Notes: a model not told the origin generated them from the sequence alone. 64,000 nt of DNA from Leishmania infantum JPCM5 (GCF_000002875.2 NC_009410.2:1-64000), one strand, 5' to 3'; shown: positions 29,028 to 41,111, counted from the first letter of the stretch. Translations and numbers: made by a program.

Positions 29028-29741
29028 TTAGTGCGGGTGCTCGGCCAGCACATCACCGCAGCTCAAAACACGAGGACCCGTGTAGTTCTTTGAGTCCCCA
29101 CAGTTCTCCTCCGTCAGCGCGTCGTCAGAAAGAAGGCTGATAAACTTAATATCTTTGTAGCGGCTGTTAGCTGTCGAGTGGATCTTCTCTGCCGCCTTCA
29201 GGAAAGGAATGCTCAAAATCGAGACCATCTCAACAACCACTGCGTCGCTCGCCTCCACCAGTTGCAAGCCCGACAGCGCGGTCCCACCCGTTGCCAGGAC
29301 GTCATCGATTAGCACCACTCGCGATCCCTTGCCGATGCTGCCGTAGCGGATCGTCATCACCTCCGGCGCGGCTTCTTTGTACTCCTTTTCATACGGTTCG
29401 CTGCGGATAAGGAGACCAGCATTCTTGTCCGCCTTGCGCATTAGCACGAACGGGATCTCAAGCTCCACGGCGATCATGGGGCCGAAGAGGAAGCCGCGAG
29501 CATCGAAGCCGAGGATATGCGTCGGGGCCGGCGACATGGCCCGGTACCGTTGCACAAGGAAGTCACGAATAGCTTTCAATGTCTCTGGAGACTCAGTGAT
29601 GCTGCTGACATCGGCGAAGCGGGGGACATTGCGCGGGGAGAAGACTGGGGAGTACCAGCGGTAGCTCTTCTTCAGCAGCTGCGAGAGCGCGTGGGAGTCG
29701 TCTAGCAGGAAAGAGTTGGGACTGACTTCCTTGAAGGGCAT
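29028..29741 (-). CDS. APRT: Adenine phosphoribosyltransferase
   Basis: A 237-aa purine-salvage enzyme that makes AMP from adenine and PRPP. Leishmania cannot make purines de novo, so salvage enzymes matter to it. The PRPP-binding signature is VVLIDDVLATGGTA, and a substrate-loop segment is HILGFDARGFLFGP. Length and N-terminus (MPFKEVSPNSFLLDD) match the L. donovani enzyme as I remember it. It is about 55 residues longer than human APRT, as expected for the Leishmania enzyme with its N- and C-terminal extensions. On the sense strand the tract CTTACGCTCTTGTCCGCTTAG ends in an AG at 29758-29757, giving a 15-nt leader before the ATG at 29741. Confidence 0.97.
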   Translation of the reverse strand: MPFKEVSPNSFLLDDSHALSQLLKKSYRWYSPVFSPRNVPRFADVSSITESPETLKAIRDFLVQRYRAMSPAPTHILGFDARGFLFGPMIAVELEIPFVLMRKADKNAGLLIRSEPYEKEYKEAAPEVMTIRYGSIGKGSRVVLIDDVLATGGTALSGLQLVEASDAVVVEMVSILSIPFLKAAEKIHSTANSRYKDIKFISLLSDDALTEENCGDSKNYTGPRVLSCGDVLAEHPH

Positions 29742-29756
29742 GGTGGCAGGGCACAA

Positions 29757-29792
29757 CTAAGCGGACAAGAGCGTAAGGCGCGGGCGCGATAG
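29757..29792 (-). promoter_or_regulatory. Predicted trans-splice acceptor of APRT
   Basis: Pyrimidine-rich sense sequence ends in GCTTAG, with the AG at 29758-29757. No other AG lies between it and the ATG at 29741, giving a 15-nt leader after spliced-leader addition. Confidence 0.6.
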
Positions 29793-30503
29793 CGAGAGTA
29801 ACAAGTGCTGTCAAAACCCTGTCGCTGTCGGTGGTGAGGGTACAACAGAGGTACACAAGCGTGGCTGGGTATGCGCGTGTGTGTCGATGCTGCTGGTATG
29901 TGTGTTGACGGATGGTGCGTGCATCACACCATAAATCGTTGCCCCATGATGAAGGCAAAGCGAGACACGGAGACGCAGAGAAAAGCGCATGAGGGGAAGC
30001 AGCGTGAGTACGGAAGCAAAAAAAACGTCAACATACTTTAGAGCCCGCAACCTCATCACCCAAACACATCCCCGCGCAGAAAAGACGGGTACGTGATAAG
30101 GCTGTGATGCGCCAAGCGGCAATACATGCGACTCTGTGGTGCCTTGGGTGACGGCGAGGCGAGACCACAGCCTTAGAGGACGCTTATTGGCTCTGCTGCG
30201 TTCGGCGAAACGGCCTGTCATGTAGTCCCAGTTCGCGTGTGTGCGGTGGTCCTTTCAAAGAAACGGTCATGGTTGCAGTGTGCGTGGTACGCACTTTTCT
30301 CTGTCGGAAGCGGCGGTTTTCGTTCCTAGTGCCCTCTATACATGAGCCTCTCCCTCCTTTGGTGCGTCCCGAGAGTACGCCTACACATCGGAGAGGAAAG
30401 ACACCTTCTATGTTCGTTGCCGTGGGTACGAGTGAACAGGAGGTTGCGTGTAGCTACCTGAACTGCTGCGGGCGCTGGCGGCATCCATGCTACCACGAGC
30501 TGC
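29759..30503. other. Spacer between the MCMBP gene and APRT
   Basis: Probably the 3' UTR of the MCM-binding protein gene with the APRT leader at the left end. Plus-strand open frames near 30239-30652 overlap the MCMBP C-terminus and are shadows. Confidence 0.5.
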
Positions 30504-32300
30504 TTACTCAGCGACTGAAGATGCCGTTGGAAGCACCGAGGGCGGGTTTGCGTGGAGGCGCTCCATGCGCGCCCGTTCGAGCTCGCAGACAGCGGCAATA
30601 TCCTCAGCAACGACGTCGCGGCGTCCGTGGCTCGCCGCGTGTGACCGCATGAGCGCCATCGCTACTGAGAAGGAATTGTTATGCAGGAGCGGATCTCGGT
30701 TATTCCACCCTGGCAGGTTTCGTGACATCTCGAAAAGCGCGCGTGACGCCCTGTCCGATAATGTGTCGTCCACCGGCGACGGCGTGTCAAGACATCGGAC
30801 AGCGTCGAGATAATCTCGCACTGCACCGCTGCTGACATGGTGCGTCTGGGCAGCCTCCTGAGGGGGTATTCTCGGGTCAGGACTCCACCTTAGACGCATG
30901 GCAAAACGAAAGAGCGGGTGCACAGCATCGGGTGCATCTCTGCCGTCCACCGCGAGCGTGGAGACGTCGACTGGCAGCTCCAGTGTCTGATAAGGGTACT
31001 CGAGCAACAGCTGCTGCTTGTGAATCAGCGCAAACATCCCTTCGTACCACGCCTCATCGCGTGAGCCTAGCGACGCGCAGTCTATCGTGACGTGGGTGCC
31101 GTTGGCTACCTGCAAAACACCCGTCTCCAGATAGTTAAGGTCGTTGTTGTACTTTGGGGTGACACGGCCGTGTGGAAGCGCCCGGAGCACCTCACCTGTG
31201 AGAAGAATCTCCGCCACAGGCACGATGTCACGCAACTGCGCCGACCACTCCGCGGCAACCAACTGAGGGGAACTGATCAGCAGCGGAAGGTCGCCGACAG
31301 GCGTGGATGCGCTGTGCATGCTCACTCTTGCGCACAGATGAAGGAGCAGGTACTCTGCAGTCAGTGCATCGCCTTTGGTCAGTGTGCATGTAAGGTATGC
31401 GATGGCGTTTGTGCGAGCTGCTGTCATGGGCAACGCGATGAGCGGCGGAGTCGATATGTGCCGTCGCACCTGAAGAGAGCTCACCGGTGTGTAGGAGAGG
31501 CAGAGGAGTCTGCTTACAAGACCTCTTGACAATTCTGTGGCATTCCACGCACTAAAGCGCTCGAAGTCGTCAACGTCGTTCACCTGCAGTTGGTCGTCGG
31601 GGAAGTGCTGGTAACCATAGAAATCTATCACATCATTTATGCGAAACGGATTCTGACGTGCACCATTCTCGGCCGGGAGCAGCACCGTGACGACGCACGC
31701 CCCTTGAAGCTGCCGGCTGCACGAAGGATGCGGGAAGTTCAGAGATGGGCCAAAGACGGGCAAACTGTATGACTGTGCCGTTGCAGTAACGGTGTCGCTC
31801 TTGCTGCTTGTGTGCCTGACGCACTTCCGCATGCGCTCCTCCTCGGTGCTGCTCGTAGGAACCCCCGTCAGGGCGTCCTCGTCGCGGTCGGTGCGCTTAC
31901 GGAGGGTGCCCCCGTGTGCGGCACCGGAGTTGCGCGATGTTTCATCCGCGGTGTAAAAGTGCAGGTTGCCGGGGACGGGGATCACGTACAGCGAAACGGC
32001 GTCCATGTATTGCACCTCATTCCCGTCCGCCGCCTCTTGCGCGCCGCTGGACGAGAAGAAGTTCTGGCGGCACGCACAGAACAGATGAAGCTCAGGCTGC
32101 ACCTCCTGAATCATGCCGCGGCATCGGCAGAGCTTGCCGATCGAGTGGGCCAGCTGCGTCGGCGGGAACACATCGATTGCCGTGCTCCGGCACTCTGGCG
32201 ACTGCAGGTACTTGTGGGCGTAGCGAACAGCCTCGGCAATGGAGCCGCTGGTGGTGCTGAGCTCGCGCAGAAGCGCCTCCATGTCATGTCGTGTTGGCAT
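30504..32300 (-). CDS. MCMBP: MCM complex-binding protein
   Basis: A 598-aa protein matching the MCMBP/ETG1 family. These proteins bind MCM3-7 and promote unloading or protection of MCM complexes around S phase in the nucleus. Family segments in order: RCRGMIQEVQPELHL near residue 60; FRINDVIDFYGYQHF in the middle; then TAEYLLLHLCARV, VGDLPLLISS and LRDIVPVAEILLTGEVL. YLETGVLQVANGTHVTIDC and LLLEYPYQTLELPVDV follow toward the C-terminus. Length is close to the human protein (about 640 aa). A Ser/Thr-rich insert lies at about 110-175. Residues 190-205 hold a Cys/His-poor Pro/Asn segment typical of a linker. The start ATG at 32300 precedes a helical N-terminus. Confidence 0.85.
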   Translation of the reverse strand: MPTRHDMEALLRELSTTSGSIAEAVRYAHKYLQSPECRSTAIDVFPPTQLAHSIGKLCRCRGMIQEVQPELHLFCACRQNFFSSSGAQEAADGNEVQYMDAVSLYVIPVPGNLHFYTADETSRNSGAAHGGTLRKRTDRDEDALTGVPTSSTEEERMRKCVRHTSSKSDTVTATAQSYSLPVFGPSLNFPHPSCSRQLQGACVVTVLLPAENGARQNPFRINDVIDFYGYQHFPDDQLQVNDVDDFERFSAWNATELSRGLVSRLLCLSYTPVSSLQVRRHISTPPLIALPMTAARTNAIAYLTCTLTKGDALTAEYLLLHLCARVSMHSASTPVGDLPLLISSPQLVAAEWSAQLRDIVPVAEILLTGEVLRALPHGRVTPKYNNDLNYLETGVLQVANGTHVTIDCASLGSRDEAWYEGMFALIHKQQLLLEYPYQTLELPVDVSTLAVDGRDAPDAVHPLFRFAMRLRWSPDPRIPPQEAAQTHHVSSGAVRDYLDAVRCLDTPSPVDDTLSDRASRALFEMSRNLPGWNNRDPLLHNNSFSVAMALMRSHAASHGRRDVVAEDIAAVCELERARMERLHANPPSVLPTASSVAE

Positions 32301-35300
32301 CGCTTCCCCAAGAATACGGAAGGCGCCTCAAGACCGGTGTGAAGAAAGGGGGAAGCAGAGAACAGCTGTCCACAGTGCGCTGCAACCGAGCCGACGCGGA
32401 ATCGCTCGTTTGTTGGCGAACTGCGAAATGCGTCTGTCTCTTGAGTCTTGCAGCGACGAGAAGCCACAGTGGACCGCGGAGAGAAACTTGAGGGGAGCAA
32501 CACTTCTAGAAGTGAGGAGGATGCACAGATATCTATATGTATGTATATACACGCAAAAGCACTCGGGGATGACAGTAGCGCGCTGCAACACCAAAGAGCC
32601 CAGGGAGAGTGGCTCGTCTTGCAGGATGACGAAGCTGTGATGGAATGTCAGAGAACGTCATGTATGTGTACACGTCAATAAAAGGAGCTCGGTGAACGGC
32701 GCACTCATATACGCGACAAAAGGGCAGCGGAGACGTGGGTGATGGTGAGGGGTTAGCGGACGCTCGGGAGGGTGAGCCAGACGAATGAGAGAAAGTGCTG
32801 AGGAAGGGAGGGGAAGGGGAGCGCGTGCACGTGGCGGAGCAACTCACTTAAAATGAGTGATTGTAGAGAAAGGACGCTGTCTGCGGCGACCATGAACTAC
32901 TTTGGCGCTTCTTGCGGTTTGTTGCCTAGATTCTGCGCCCCTTCGTACAACGCCATTGTCATCCCCTGTTGTGTGTCAGACTCTGCAGAGGAACCACGGT
33001 ACTCATGAACAAGCTCTGATGCAGAAGTCAGGGAGTAAGGCTAGCCAGCGGTCAAGCCTTTCGCCTATGTGTGTGTGTGTGTGTGCCACTACATCTGCTT
33101 TTCTTCTTGTCGCCGCGCATCCGCCAACCTGCGCAAACCTACCTGCGGAGAGCGAATGCAGGTGGCGACCGTAGAGAGAGGCAGAGGCCACAAAAGCCGC
33201 CTACTCAGAGAAAAGTCAGCGCCGGGGCAAAGGAGTTGCATATGGCGCATATGATACACTGGGGGAGGGACATATAGAGACCGAATCCGAAGCAACACAA
33301 GAGGAGGGGCACAGAGGCAGAGAAGCGGATAAACGACACATAAAAGTGAAACGATCGAGAGAGAAAAGGGGAGGGAGGATGAAAGAGATCGCACTTTCGC
33401 ACACAAGCCACCACAAAAGCAGACAGGCATGTGCGCGTGTGCAACAACGGCTAAATGTGGGTGGATAGCGGGAAATGCAGACAGACGTTATCGGCATGCA
33501 TGCCTATGGGCGCCTGTGAATGCGGAGGAAGGATGCCGAAGAGTCAAACACATAGAGAGAGAAAACACACATGCACAATAAAGACAGAAAACGAGAAGGG
33601 GTCCACAGCAACGAGAGTCGCCGTGAGTGCGCACCGAAGAGAACATCAGCATCACCTAAAGTATTCCTTCCCCTTCCTTGCAGTCGCATGGGGAAAGGCA
33701 GCAAGGCAGAGGATAGAGAAAGGCGCAGCGAGAGAAAACGTTCTGGAGAAAAAGACAGACCTTCTACCCTAGATGCACCTGAAGATATCCTTGCTCACAA
33801 ACACGAATACATACATACGTGCCGACCGAATGAGAAAACGACACAGCTGGATGAACGGAAGAGAAGACACACACGAACAAAAAAAAAGCACACAAAAGTG
33901 TGCACCGTTCAATCGACAGGACCTTGGCCCAAACTACACAGGCAAGCGTGGCCGCACACATCCAGAAAGAGAAATGGCACCAGAAACACGCGTACGCATG
34001 GGGTCCAAAGCACCCAGGATTAGGTTATAGAAGGGACCCGTCGTCGTTTCGTTTTCGCCTTCTTCCGTATATGCATGCTGCAATAGAGCAGGAGTCAAAC
34101 GTCCCTCTACCCTCCCGGCCCTCTGCGGCCTGCCACAGACCCGTCCCGTGTGTGGTGCCCATGCAGCCGTAGACACACGCGCGGTACACCAGCGCGCCGG
34201 CCCGATCATCGAAGCACCGCCTCGGCCTCATACTCTGCCCACTCACACCTCGGCCCCCGCAGGTCGCCTCGCAGCCGCTCACGTGATGCCCAGTCGCCAC
34301 CTCGCGCATCCCTCCCCGCCCCCCCTCGCGGTGGCTCAGCCTCCCCACACCGGTGTGGGGCGTGTGTGGGTCGGGGGTAGGGGTGAGGTACCTTCGAGTC
34401 ACCCTGATACTTTGCCTATTCTCATATGGATGCCACAGACGTGCCCACGGTCGCGGGTCGCGCCGACGCAACGCCGCCCCAGGACACGACCACCGACATC
34501 AGCAGCCACACATCGCTCTGGCATCCCTACCTAGGTGGGTGCCTCCCCCTGACACCACCAGCAGGGGGGAGGGGGAGGGGCTCGGCATCGGCAGGGAGAG
34601 GGGCAGGGGCTGGGTGGTCGACTGGCTTCTCCCGGACAGAGAGTGCGAGCACCGGACCCTGTTTATACCGCCCACAGTGGGCGACTGTACACCCACCCAC
34701 CATCGTCGTAATGCACGAAAGCCACCGCGAGAAAAAAGAAAGATGTCGGCGAGGCAGACGAGAACAGGGGCGCGCCAGCGCACGAGTGAGAGGGGTGGGG
34801 AGTGGGGGGGGGGGAGGGGGCAAGTGGAGAGGAAGCCATGAAATTCGAGAAAAAAAAGGAAAAAAAGAGGGCGGCAACGAGGAGGAAACAACAACCGAAA
34901 AAAGAGATGTTCGCAGAGAAAAGCCGGGGAAGAGCACGAAGCGAAGCAAAACGCTCTTGCGCATGGAAACATGCATCTCCTGATGTCTACATGTGCGCCG
35001 TTTCCGATTAGTGACGTCAGTTGAGGAGGACTGCTTTGCGTGACGCGCAGCGAGCACGAGGCGGATGATGAAGAGAAGAGGCCCCTGAGTGGAAAACAAT
35101 GTTATGGCTGGTTCACGGAAACAAAGATGTCTGGTGCTGTCTGTATGTGTGAGTGGGGTTGTGTGTGCGTGTGTGTGCAAGTGTATACATGTGCGCGCAT
35201 GCGTTCATGTGCGTCTATCGCTCCCCGTGCTCTCACCTCCCGGCACAAAGCACGTCCAAAAAGGAAGAGAGCGGATAGGGGAGGATGGAGCTCGGCAAGG

Positions 35301-36289
35301 AAGACGCGATGAACGAGCGGGCAGAAGCGGAGGAGGCGAAAATGCCATTTGAAGTGGAGGAGCGGAGTGCGGCATCCGTCTCCCCTTTCCCTTCCGCGAA
35401 GCGACCGATAGACATACATGCATACGGGGGGGGAGGGCGGAGAAGGCGAACGGTACGAGGCACAGCATACAAACAAAGTAAAAGAGGGGAACGCAGAGAG
35501 AAGACACGCACCAGTGAAGACGATTGGGAAGCGACTTAGTCATTCGCTCGCCACCGCAGCTTGACGCTCACATGCACACTGCCTAGGCGCTCAACGTCAA
35601 GAAAAAACAGGGGAGGGAGGGTGGGGGGGGGGGGGGCAAGCAAAGTGGCATCTTCACACATCGCATCTAGCCGATCGAGTATTAGGCGATAGAGGGAAAA
35701 GAAAAACACGAAAAACGATCAAACTTCTGCGTCTCTCGCGCGCGCACGCACTCAGATGTGCACGCGAGCGAAGCCACAGACATCAACGACGCATGTAATC
35801 ATGCCGTGTAAACTACTTCCCGCAATACCAGCAAGAAGCACCGCACATGCAAGGAGAGCAGAAGTGAGAGGTGTCGGCACACGTCTACAGAGAGGAGAGG
35901 AGAGAAGCTCTCATTAGTGACACAGAGCGCCTCATATACATGCAGCCAGCGGTGGAACAGCAGCGCTCTGAAAAGAGAACACGAGAAAAGGAAATGCAGA
36001 ACTCGGCGGGCTCCTGTTGCTGTTAATTTCAGCGCCGAACGGGCAGGAAGTATAAATCACACGCACAGCAAAGTCACGCAAAAGCAGGAAAGACGAGGAA
36101 AAGAGGCCGCCTCAGAAAGACGGGCGCGCTGCAGGCGAAAACAAGCACTCCTACGCAGTTTATCACAGAGAGAGAAATGGCACGTGCGGACATGGAGAAG
36201 CGCTTCGACAACGCTGCGGACACCGAACGGTGATGCAATAGTGTGAACGACGGGCGGAGAACGCACGCATATGAGCTGTCGAATGTACC
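32301..36289. other. 4-kb spacer with SIDER-like copy A
   Basis: No gene. Left part: pyrimidine-rich sense leader of the MCMBP gene. The GT run at 33069-33085 is short. 34033-34677 is a SIDER-like repeat. Around 34795-34815 and 35611-35636 there are long G runs on the plus strand. The stretch downstream of the phosphatase stop (35.0-36.3 kb) is probably its 3' UTR. Confidence 0.5.
34033..34677 (-). mobile_element. SIDER-like degenerate retroposon, copy A
   Basis: A 645-bp repeat, nearly identical to 45272-45935 and 49410-49969. Internal marks are the palindrome CCCCACACCGGTGTGGGG and, on the minus strand, TGCTGGTGGTGTCAGGGGG. Its minus-strand end at 34033 is A-rich (CGAAAACGAAACGACG), consistent with the 3' end of a retroposon read in the same direction as the genes. 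It lies about 1.6 kb downstream of the phosphatase stop codon. SIDER2 elements in Leishmania 3' UTRs are known to destabilise mRNA; membership in that family is from memory. Confidence 0.75.
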
Positions 36290-37162
36290 TCACAGGTAGT
36301 CCCATCCCCTCGCGTTGTACGGATCAAGCTCGCTGTACACGGAGTCGCACATCGCGAGTCTGTCAAGAAGCGGGAGCAGTAAGAACAGCTCGCGGTCTTT
36401 CGGGTCGTTGATCCACGTCTTGATGGGAATGGCGTTACGCTGCTGAAACGAGTAGGCGGCTGGGCTGTTGTCGAGAATGACAACTCTCCGAAGATCGCGA
36501 CCGAGTCGGTGGAGATCCTTGACGTAAGAGCGCTCGCAGAAGGTACAATGCTCGCGGAATAGACGCAAGTTGCCCAGAATACCGTGCGGATCAATTTCGT
36601 CCATGAGTTTGTCACAGTAGGCGCGCATGCTAGCAGTGAAAATGACTACTTCGAAGCGACGGCTCACAAAGCGCAAAAAGTCCTCCAGGTAGGGCCGGTA
36701 CTTGACGCTGACAGTGTACGTCTTCCCTTCCGATGCCACGAGCAGCACCTTGTCGTACACGACATCCGAACTTGGCTGAAAGGTGGAGTGCACCAGCGTC
36801 TCATCCACGTCCAGCACTAACGTCACCTTCGGCACGGAGGCAAAGGGCAGAGGCGGCAGCAGCGGCTTAATCTCAACTTCTTGAACCAAGCACGGCGAGC
36901 AGTTCGTGGGCGACTTGCGAAGCAAATCGAGCCGCGTGATCGTCGTCCCATTTCGGCGGTTCATCGGAATAATGCTGCGGGTTGTCGAGTCAGGCACCAC
37001 GTCCACCTGCTGCACCTGCGTCACAATGTTCTGTTGGGGAGATGCATTGACACTATTTTGACTAGGCAAATTGCCCCCGCTGCTACTACGCTGGAACTTC
37101 TCTCGATACTGCTTGAAGAAGTTGATCGCCTCCTGCGTCGTTGGTTTGTGCGCCGAAGACAT
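36290..37162 (-). CDS. SCP/FCP1-type (NLI-interacting factor) phosphatase
   Basis: A 290-aa HAD-family Ser/Thr phosphatase. The catalytic motif VLDVDETLVHS has the nucleophile Asp118 and acid/base Asp120. The motif-2 region is VVIFTASMRAYCDKLMDEID. Motif-3 elements are ERSYVKDLHRLGRDL and VVILDNSPAAYSFQ, all typical of small CTD phosphatases. The domain fills about residues 108-280 and ends GWDYL. The N-terminal 100 residues are polar and Gln/Asn/Ser-rich. Kinetoplastid RNA polymerase II lacks canonical heptad repeats, so the substrate is unclear. The open frame extends 16 codons above the ATG at 37162, but there is no in-frame ATG there. Confidence 0.92.
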   Translation of the reverse strand: MSSAHKPTTQEAINFFKQYREKFQRSSSGGNLPSQNSVNASPQQNIVTQVQQVDVVPDSTTRSIIPMNRRNGTTITRLDLLRKSPTNCSPCLVQEVEIKPLLPPLPFASVPKVTLVLDVDETLVHSTFQPSSDVVYDKVLLVASEGKTYTVSVKYRPYLEDFLRFVSRRFEVVIFTASMRAYCDKLMDEIDPHGILGNLRLFREHCTFCERSYVKDLHRLGRDLRRVVILDNSPAAYSFQQRNAIPIKTWINDPKDRELFLLLPLLDRLAMCDSVYSELDPYNARGWDYL

Positions 37163-38463
37163 CTTCGTAAGAGGGGGGAAGGTGCGACCTGCGGGAGAGA
37201 GCGCGTGCACACAGACACACAGAAGTGCGGCGCAAGAAGAACACGCGCGAAAATGGAGCCACGGCCGTGGCGCGACTGATGCACAGACACCTCAATAAAA
37301 AGGTGCCACAATGATGCGTGTGATGATGCGGCTGGCGCGCCTAACAAGCCACCGTGTAGGAGGAGGGTATAGAGGGTGTGCAGTAGCCGCGACGCAAGAC
37401 GGAAGTCGATCACACGAATATGACAACAACAAAGAAAGGTTCCGCTCCGCACCAAGAGGGGAAGTGTGGCCAGAGAGAGAGAAACACGTACAATGAGGGG
37501 AAGGAAAGGAGAATAGGGCAACAGCAACAGAGAAAAGAGGAGAAGGAAGTCACGTTGACAACACGCAGAGACAGAGGAACATGGAAAAGAGAGGGGGAGG
37601 GCGAGCTCCGAACAGACACGCACGAGAAGAAAGAGATAGACCGAGCAAAGCAGGAAGAGAATGAGACGATGTCGGTGGCACGATCGAGCAACCGAGCACG
37701 AAAATTGATGGCGACGAAGCGACGAGTGGGCAGTGCAGGTGTCCAGAGAAGTAAAATGGGAAGCGGGACAGGTGTGCGGTGGGCGAGCAGATGATCAGCT
37801 CGGTGCGCAGCGCCTCCTCGACGGCGGTTGGAAGAACGTTGCAGAATATAAAAAGAGAGCGATCGCCCTGGCTCGCCTTAGGGCGCTTGCTCACCTACAC
37901 GCACCACTCGCCACAACGTCACCGCGACGCCTTTCAATTGCACAAGGCAAACTGAGAGAAAAAAAGCGCCCAGATATCCGTGACGGTACGGCGGCAGTAA
38001 AGAGATGAAGCGAATGAACAAAAAAAAACGGCGTTATAACGATGCACTAGGAAGCAGAGAAAGAGGGAGGAAGAAAAAAGCACACACGCACACAAAAGAC
38101 GACGATGGAAAGAGGGGGAGGAGGAGAGGGAGTGGTGCCGTTGCAGCGCTTTATGACAGTCGTTAGTTCCAAATAGGATAGCCAGTCAGAGACACTTAGA
38201 GAAAAGAAGGGGAAGGAGGGCGGAAGAGCGGGTATGAGCGGGGAAGGAAAAAAGGAAGGGCGGAGGAGTGTAGCAGAAGACTGAAAGAGAAATGTACAAA
38301 AAAAGAAACACCAGCGGGTTTTTTCTTTTCGTTAGTGTGCGTGTGTGTGTGCCACGCGGCGCAGCGAGACACAAAAGGAGGAGCACAGCAAACGCGCGCG
38401 CGTCGATGTCTTTTTTGTGCCGCTGAAGAAGATAGAGGAAAAAGAAGAGAACGACGGTGGTCC

Positions 38464-38478
38464 TATATATATATATAT
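38464..38478. repeat. (TA)n microsatellite
   Basis: A short perfect TA run, extended by TGTATATGTAT, in the gene-free stretch. Confidence 0.85.
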
Positions 38479-41093
38479 GTATATGTATTTCTGTCCGTCT
38501 TAAGGGTGTGGGGTGTCGAGTAACTCCGTATGCAACTTACGCGGAAACGTTGGATGCACCGATGATGAGGTGTATAGAGCGAGCAAAGAGATGAAGAAGA
38601 ACCGTCAAAGGGAATAGAAGGAGGAGCAGGAAGAAAGAAGGGAAGACACAACCGTCTCCCTATGCGCGTGCGGGTTTGCGTAGGTCTGTGCGCGTCCACG
38701 GAGAAGCGAAACCAACACCAAATCAAAACCGAGAGAAACAAAATCGAAGGACGAAACAGCGTATGGGGAACAAGTGAGAACAACGAGAGCGACCGCGGAA
38801 GGGAGGTAACACCGAGGAGAGAGAAACCAAGGGCACACAATGCGGCGACGAAAGGTCACGAAAGGAACAACCAAAAGTTGGTGGCAGAGCGGTGATGACA
38901 GAAGGAAGTAAAACGGAAGACAGTGCAAGAAACGGCAAGAGTAAAGCCAAGGGAAAACAACCCACCTTACGAGGTCAAGGGAAACGAAAAAAAAACGGGC
39001 AGGAGAGAAGTGCGCAACACGCAGGTCTCGAGATAATTCCTGGGGAAGCGAAGCGTACTAAGATTTGTCCGTGCTGCGCGGTATATTCGCTCTGTGACTT
39101 CCAAAGTATATATCTTTTTCTTCTGTATACGGTTATATATGTTTGCGTGGGTTTTGTTTTGTTTTGCATGTACTCCCGCTTTCTGTGTATGCGTGCCTGC
39201 GTGTGATGTGTGAGCTCTTGTGCCCGTGCCCAAAACTCCGTTTTCGGGGGAGAGGACAGCGGATGGAAAGAAGCCCAAGCGGCAGCAGCTGTTGTGGAGA
39301 GAGGTGGAAGCAGCAAGGCCGTGAACACGTCGCAGCCCAAGAAAAAGAAAAGAATTACAATCTAAGCACACGAGCTCTTCCTCAGAGACTCTTCAGCTGA
39401 AATGGAGAGACAAAAGGGGAAACGAGAGAAGCGTGAGCGAGGGGTTTGCGGGAAGAGAGGCAGCTTCCCATGGCAAGGGAAGGCATCCACAGCCTTCACC
39501 CCCATTTGGGTGATGCCATTTCTCGTGGGTGTCCGCGGAGATATCCTCCAGGGCTTTGGTGTAGTAGGTGTCCTTGTTTGTGTTCTGGGGAGTCAAACTC
39601 ACTAATTGGTCAGTTAGAGGCTAGCCACCTACGCGAGGCGGCGGAGGTATGGTGGGGAGGGCAAAAACAGAGAGAAAAAATTCGCGAAGGGAAGCAGAGC
39701 GAGTCTTGCGGTCTTGTGGACAGAGAGGAGACAGTAGCAGTACAGCAGAGCCATCGCTTTCACCGCATGCCACGTACCTCTTCACGCGGGGATTATGCCA
39801 ATTTGTTTGCCCTCATAATCCAGTCGTCAGGGGGGTTAGAAAATTCGCTGCTCAGTCTCGCACAAAGAATACGGAGAGGAAGAAACCGCTATTACCCGTA
39901 GGTGATGCCCTTCAGTGCACTACGCGTTCACCCAGCATCCAGTCCCCCGTTCCGCGCCGTGGCTCACGGGACGCGAAGACCGGTCGTCTGGTGACCATAT
40001 CACGTGACGGGCACATTGCAAGTATTAAAAAAAACGAAAAAGGAACTGCACAGAATGAGAGAGAGAGCGAGGGAGGTAGCGGGAGCTGTGGCGATGTTGT
40101 CCGTTGAGGCACGTAAAGGAGTAGGGGCACTGACGCTGGCGAGCGCAGCGTGAGGGGTGGGTCGTAGTCGGGAGTATGGAGAAGCCCATACAGAGCCTGT
40201 GCCCTAGGCATACACACACGCAAAGAGGGCCAGAAGCAGGGGGGGCATTGACGAGAGAAAGACAAGTGACAAACGACGACGAAAAGCTAACAGAAAAAAA
40301 AAAGAGAAGTGTCTGAAGAACGCGAGGCAACAGAAAAGAGCAGCGCAACAGATGCTTCGTGCGTAAATGGGAGGCAGAGCGGATGGGGAAGAGGGAGGCA
40401 GCGCTGTAGAGGAGCGGGGAGGCCGATGGTTGCACACACACAGAGAGTGCTGTTGATTTTTTATAAGGCCGCGGCACTTCTCTAACCCATCAAAGTGGAC
40501 GAAAATGGTAGCCGAAAAAGGCAGCAAAAACAGGATAAACAGCTGATGTGAGCAGAGGGAGGGAGGGGTGCATGGGTGAGTCGGTGTGTCGGCGGATGCA
40601 CACAGCGAAAACAGGAATGCACACGTAGGAAAGAAGTGGAGACGAAACTACAAGAGGCGGGCGCCCGCACACCGCTCGTTCCTCCGCCCACACAGACGCT
40701 TTAAGCGAGGAGCGCGCCGGCAGAGCATAGAGACGACGCCCATAACGGGAATACGCCACTTGCGGCCCAAATACAAAAAGTGATCAACCGAAACACCCAA
40801 GCAGGCCCACAGGGGGGGGGGGGCAAAAAAAAAAAACCGCAGCGGCGGCGACAGTTCCCCGTCAACCACTGTAAAAGGGAACGCGCTGCTAAACGTGACC
40901 ATCTGATTCTTCAGTACAGCGCAGTTGCCCACTTCATGGTAGGAGGGAAGACGGAAAGGGGAGCGAAACGGTGATCTTGGGGGAGGGAGATGAGGAAAGA
41001 AGGCAGCGTCCGCGAGAGTCAGAGGAGAAACAGAGAGACAGTGCGAGGGCAGCGATCGGCGAAATGGTAGAGGGCAAAGGAAAAGCAAAAAGG

Positions 41094-41111
41094 TATATAT
41101 ATATATATATA
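41094..41111. repeat. (TA)9 microsatellite
   Basis: A perfect run of nine TA units in the gene-free stretch upstream of the phosphatase gene. Confidence 0.9.

Noticed and set aside
34148..34983. Plus-strand open frames of 128-185 aa, also at 45389-45997 and 49424-50086
   Set aside because: They lie in or run out of the SIDER-like repeats and recur with them; Pro/Arg/Ser-rich, without domain or start context.
38540..38610. Possible C/D-box snoRNA (GATGATGAG on the plus strand)
   Set aside because: No matching D box with terminal pairing found, and it is on the strand opposite to transcription.
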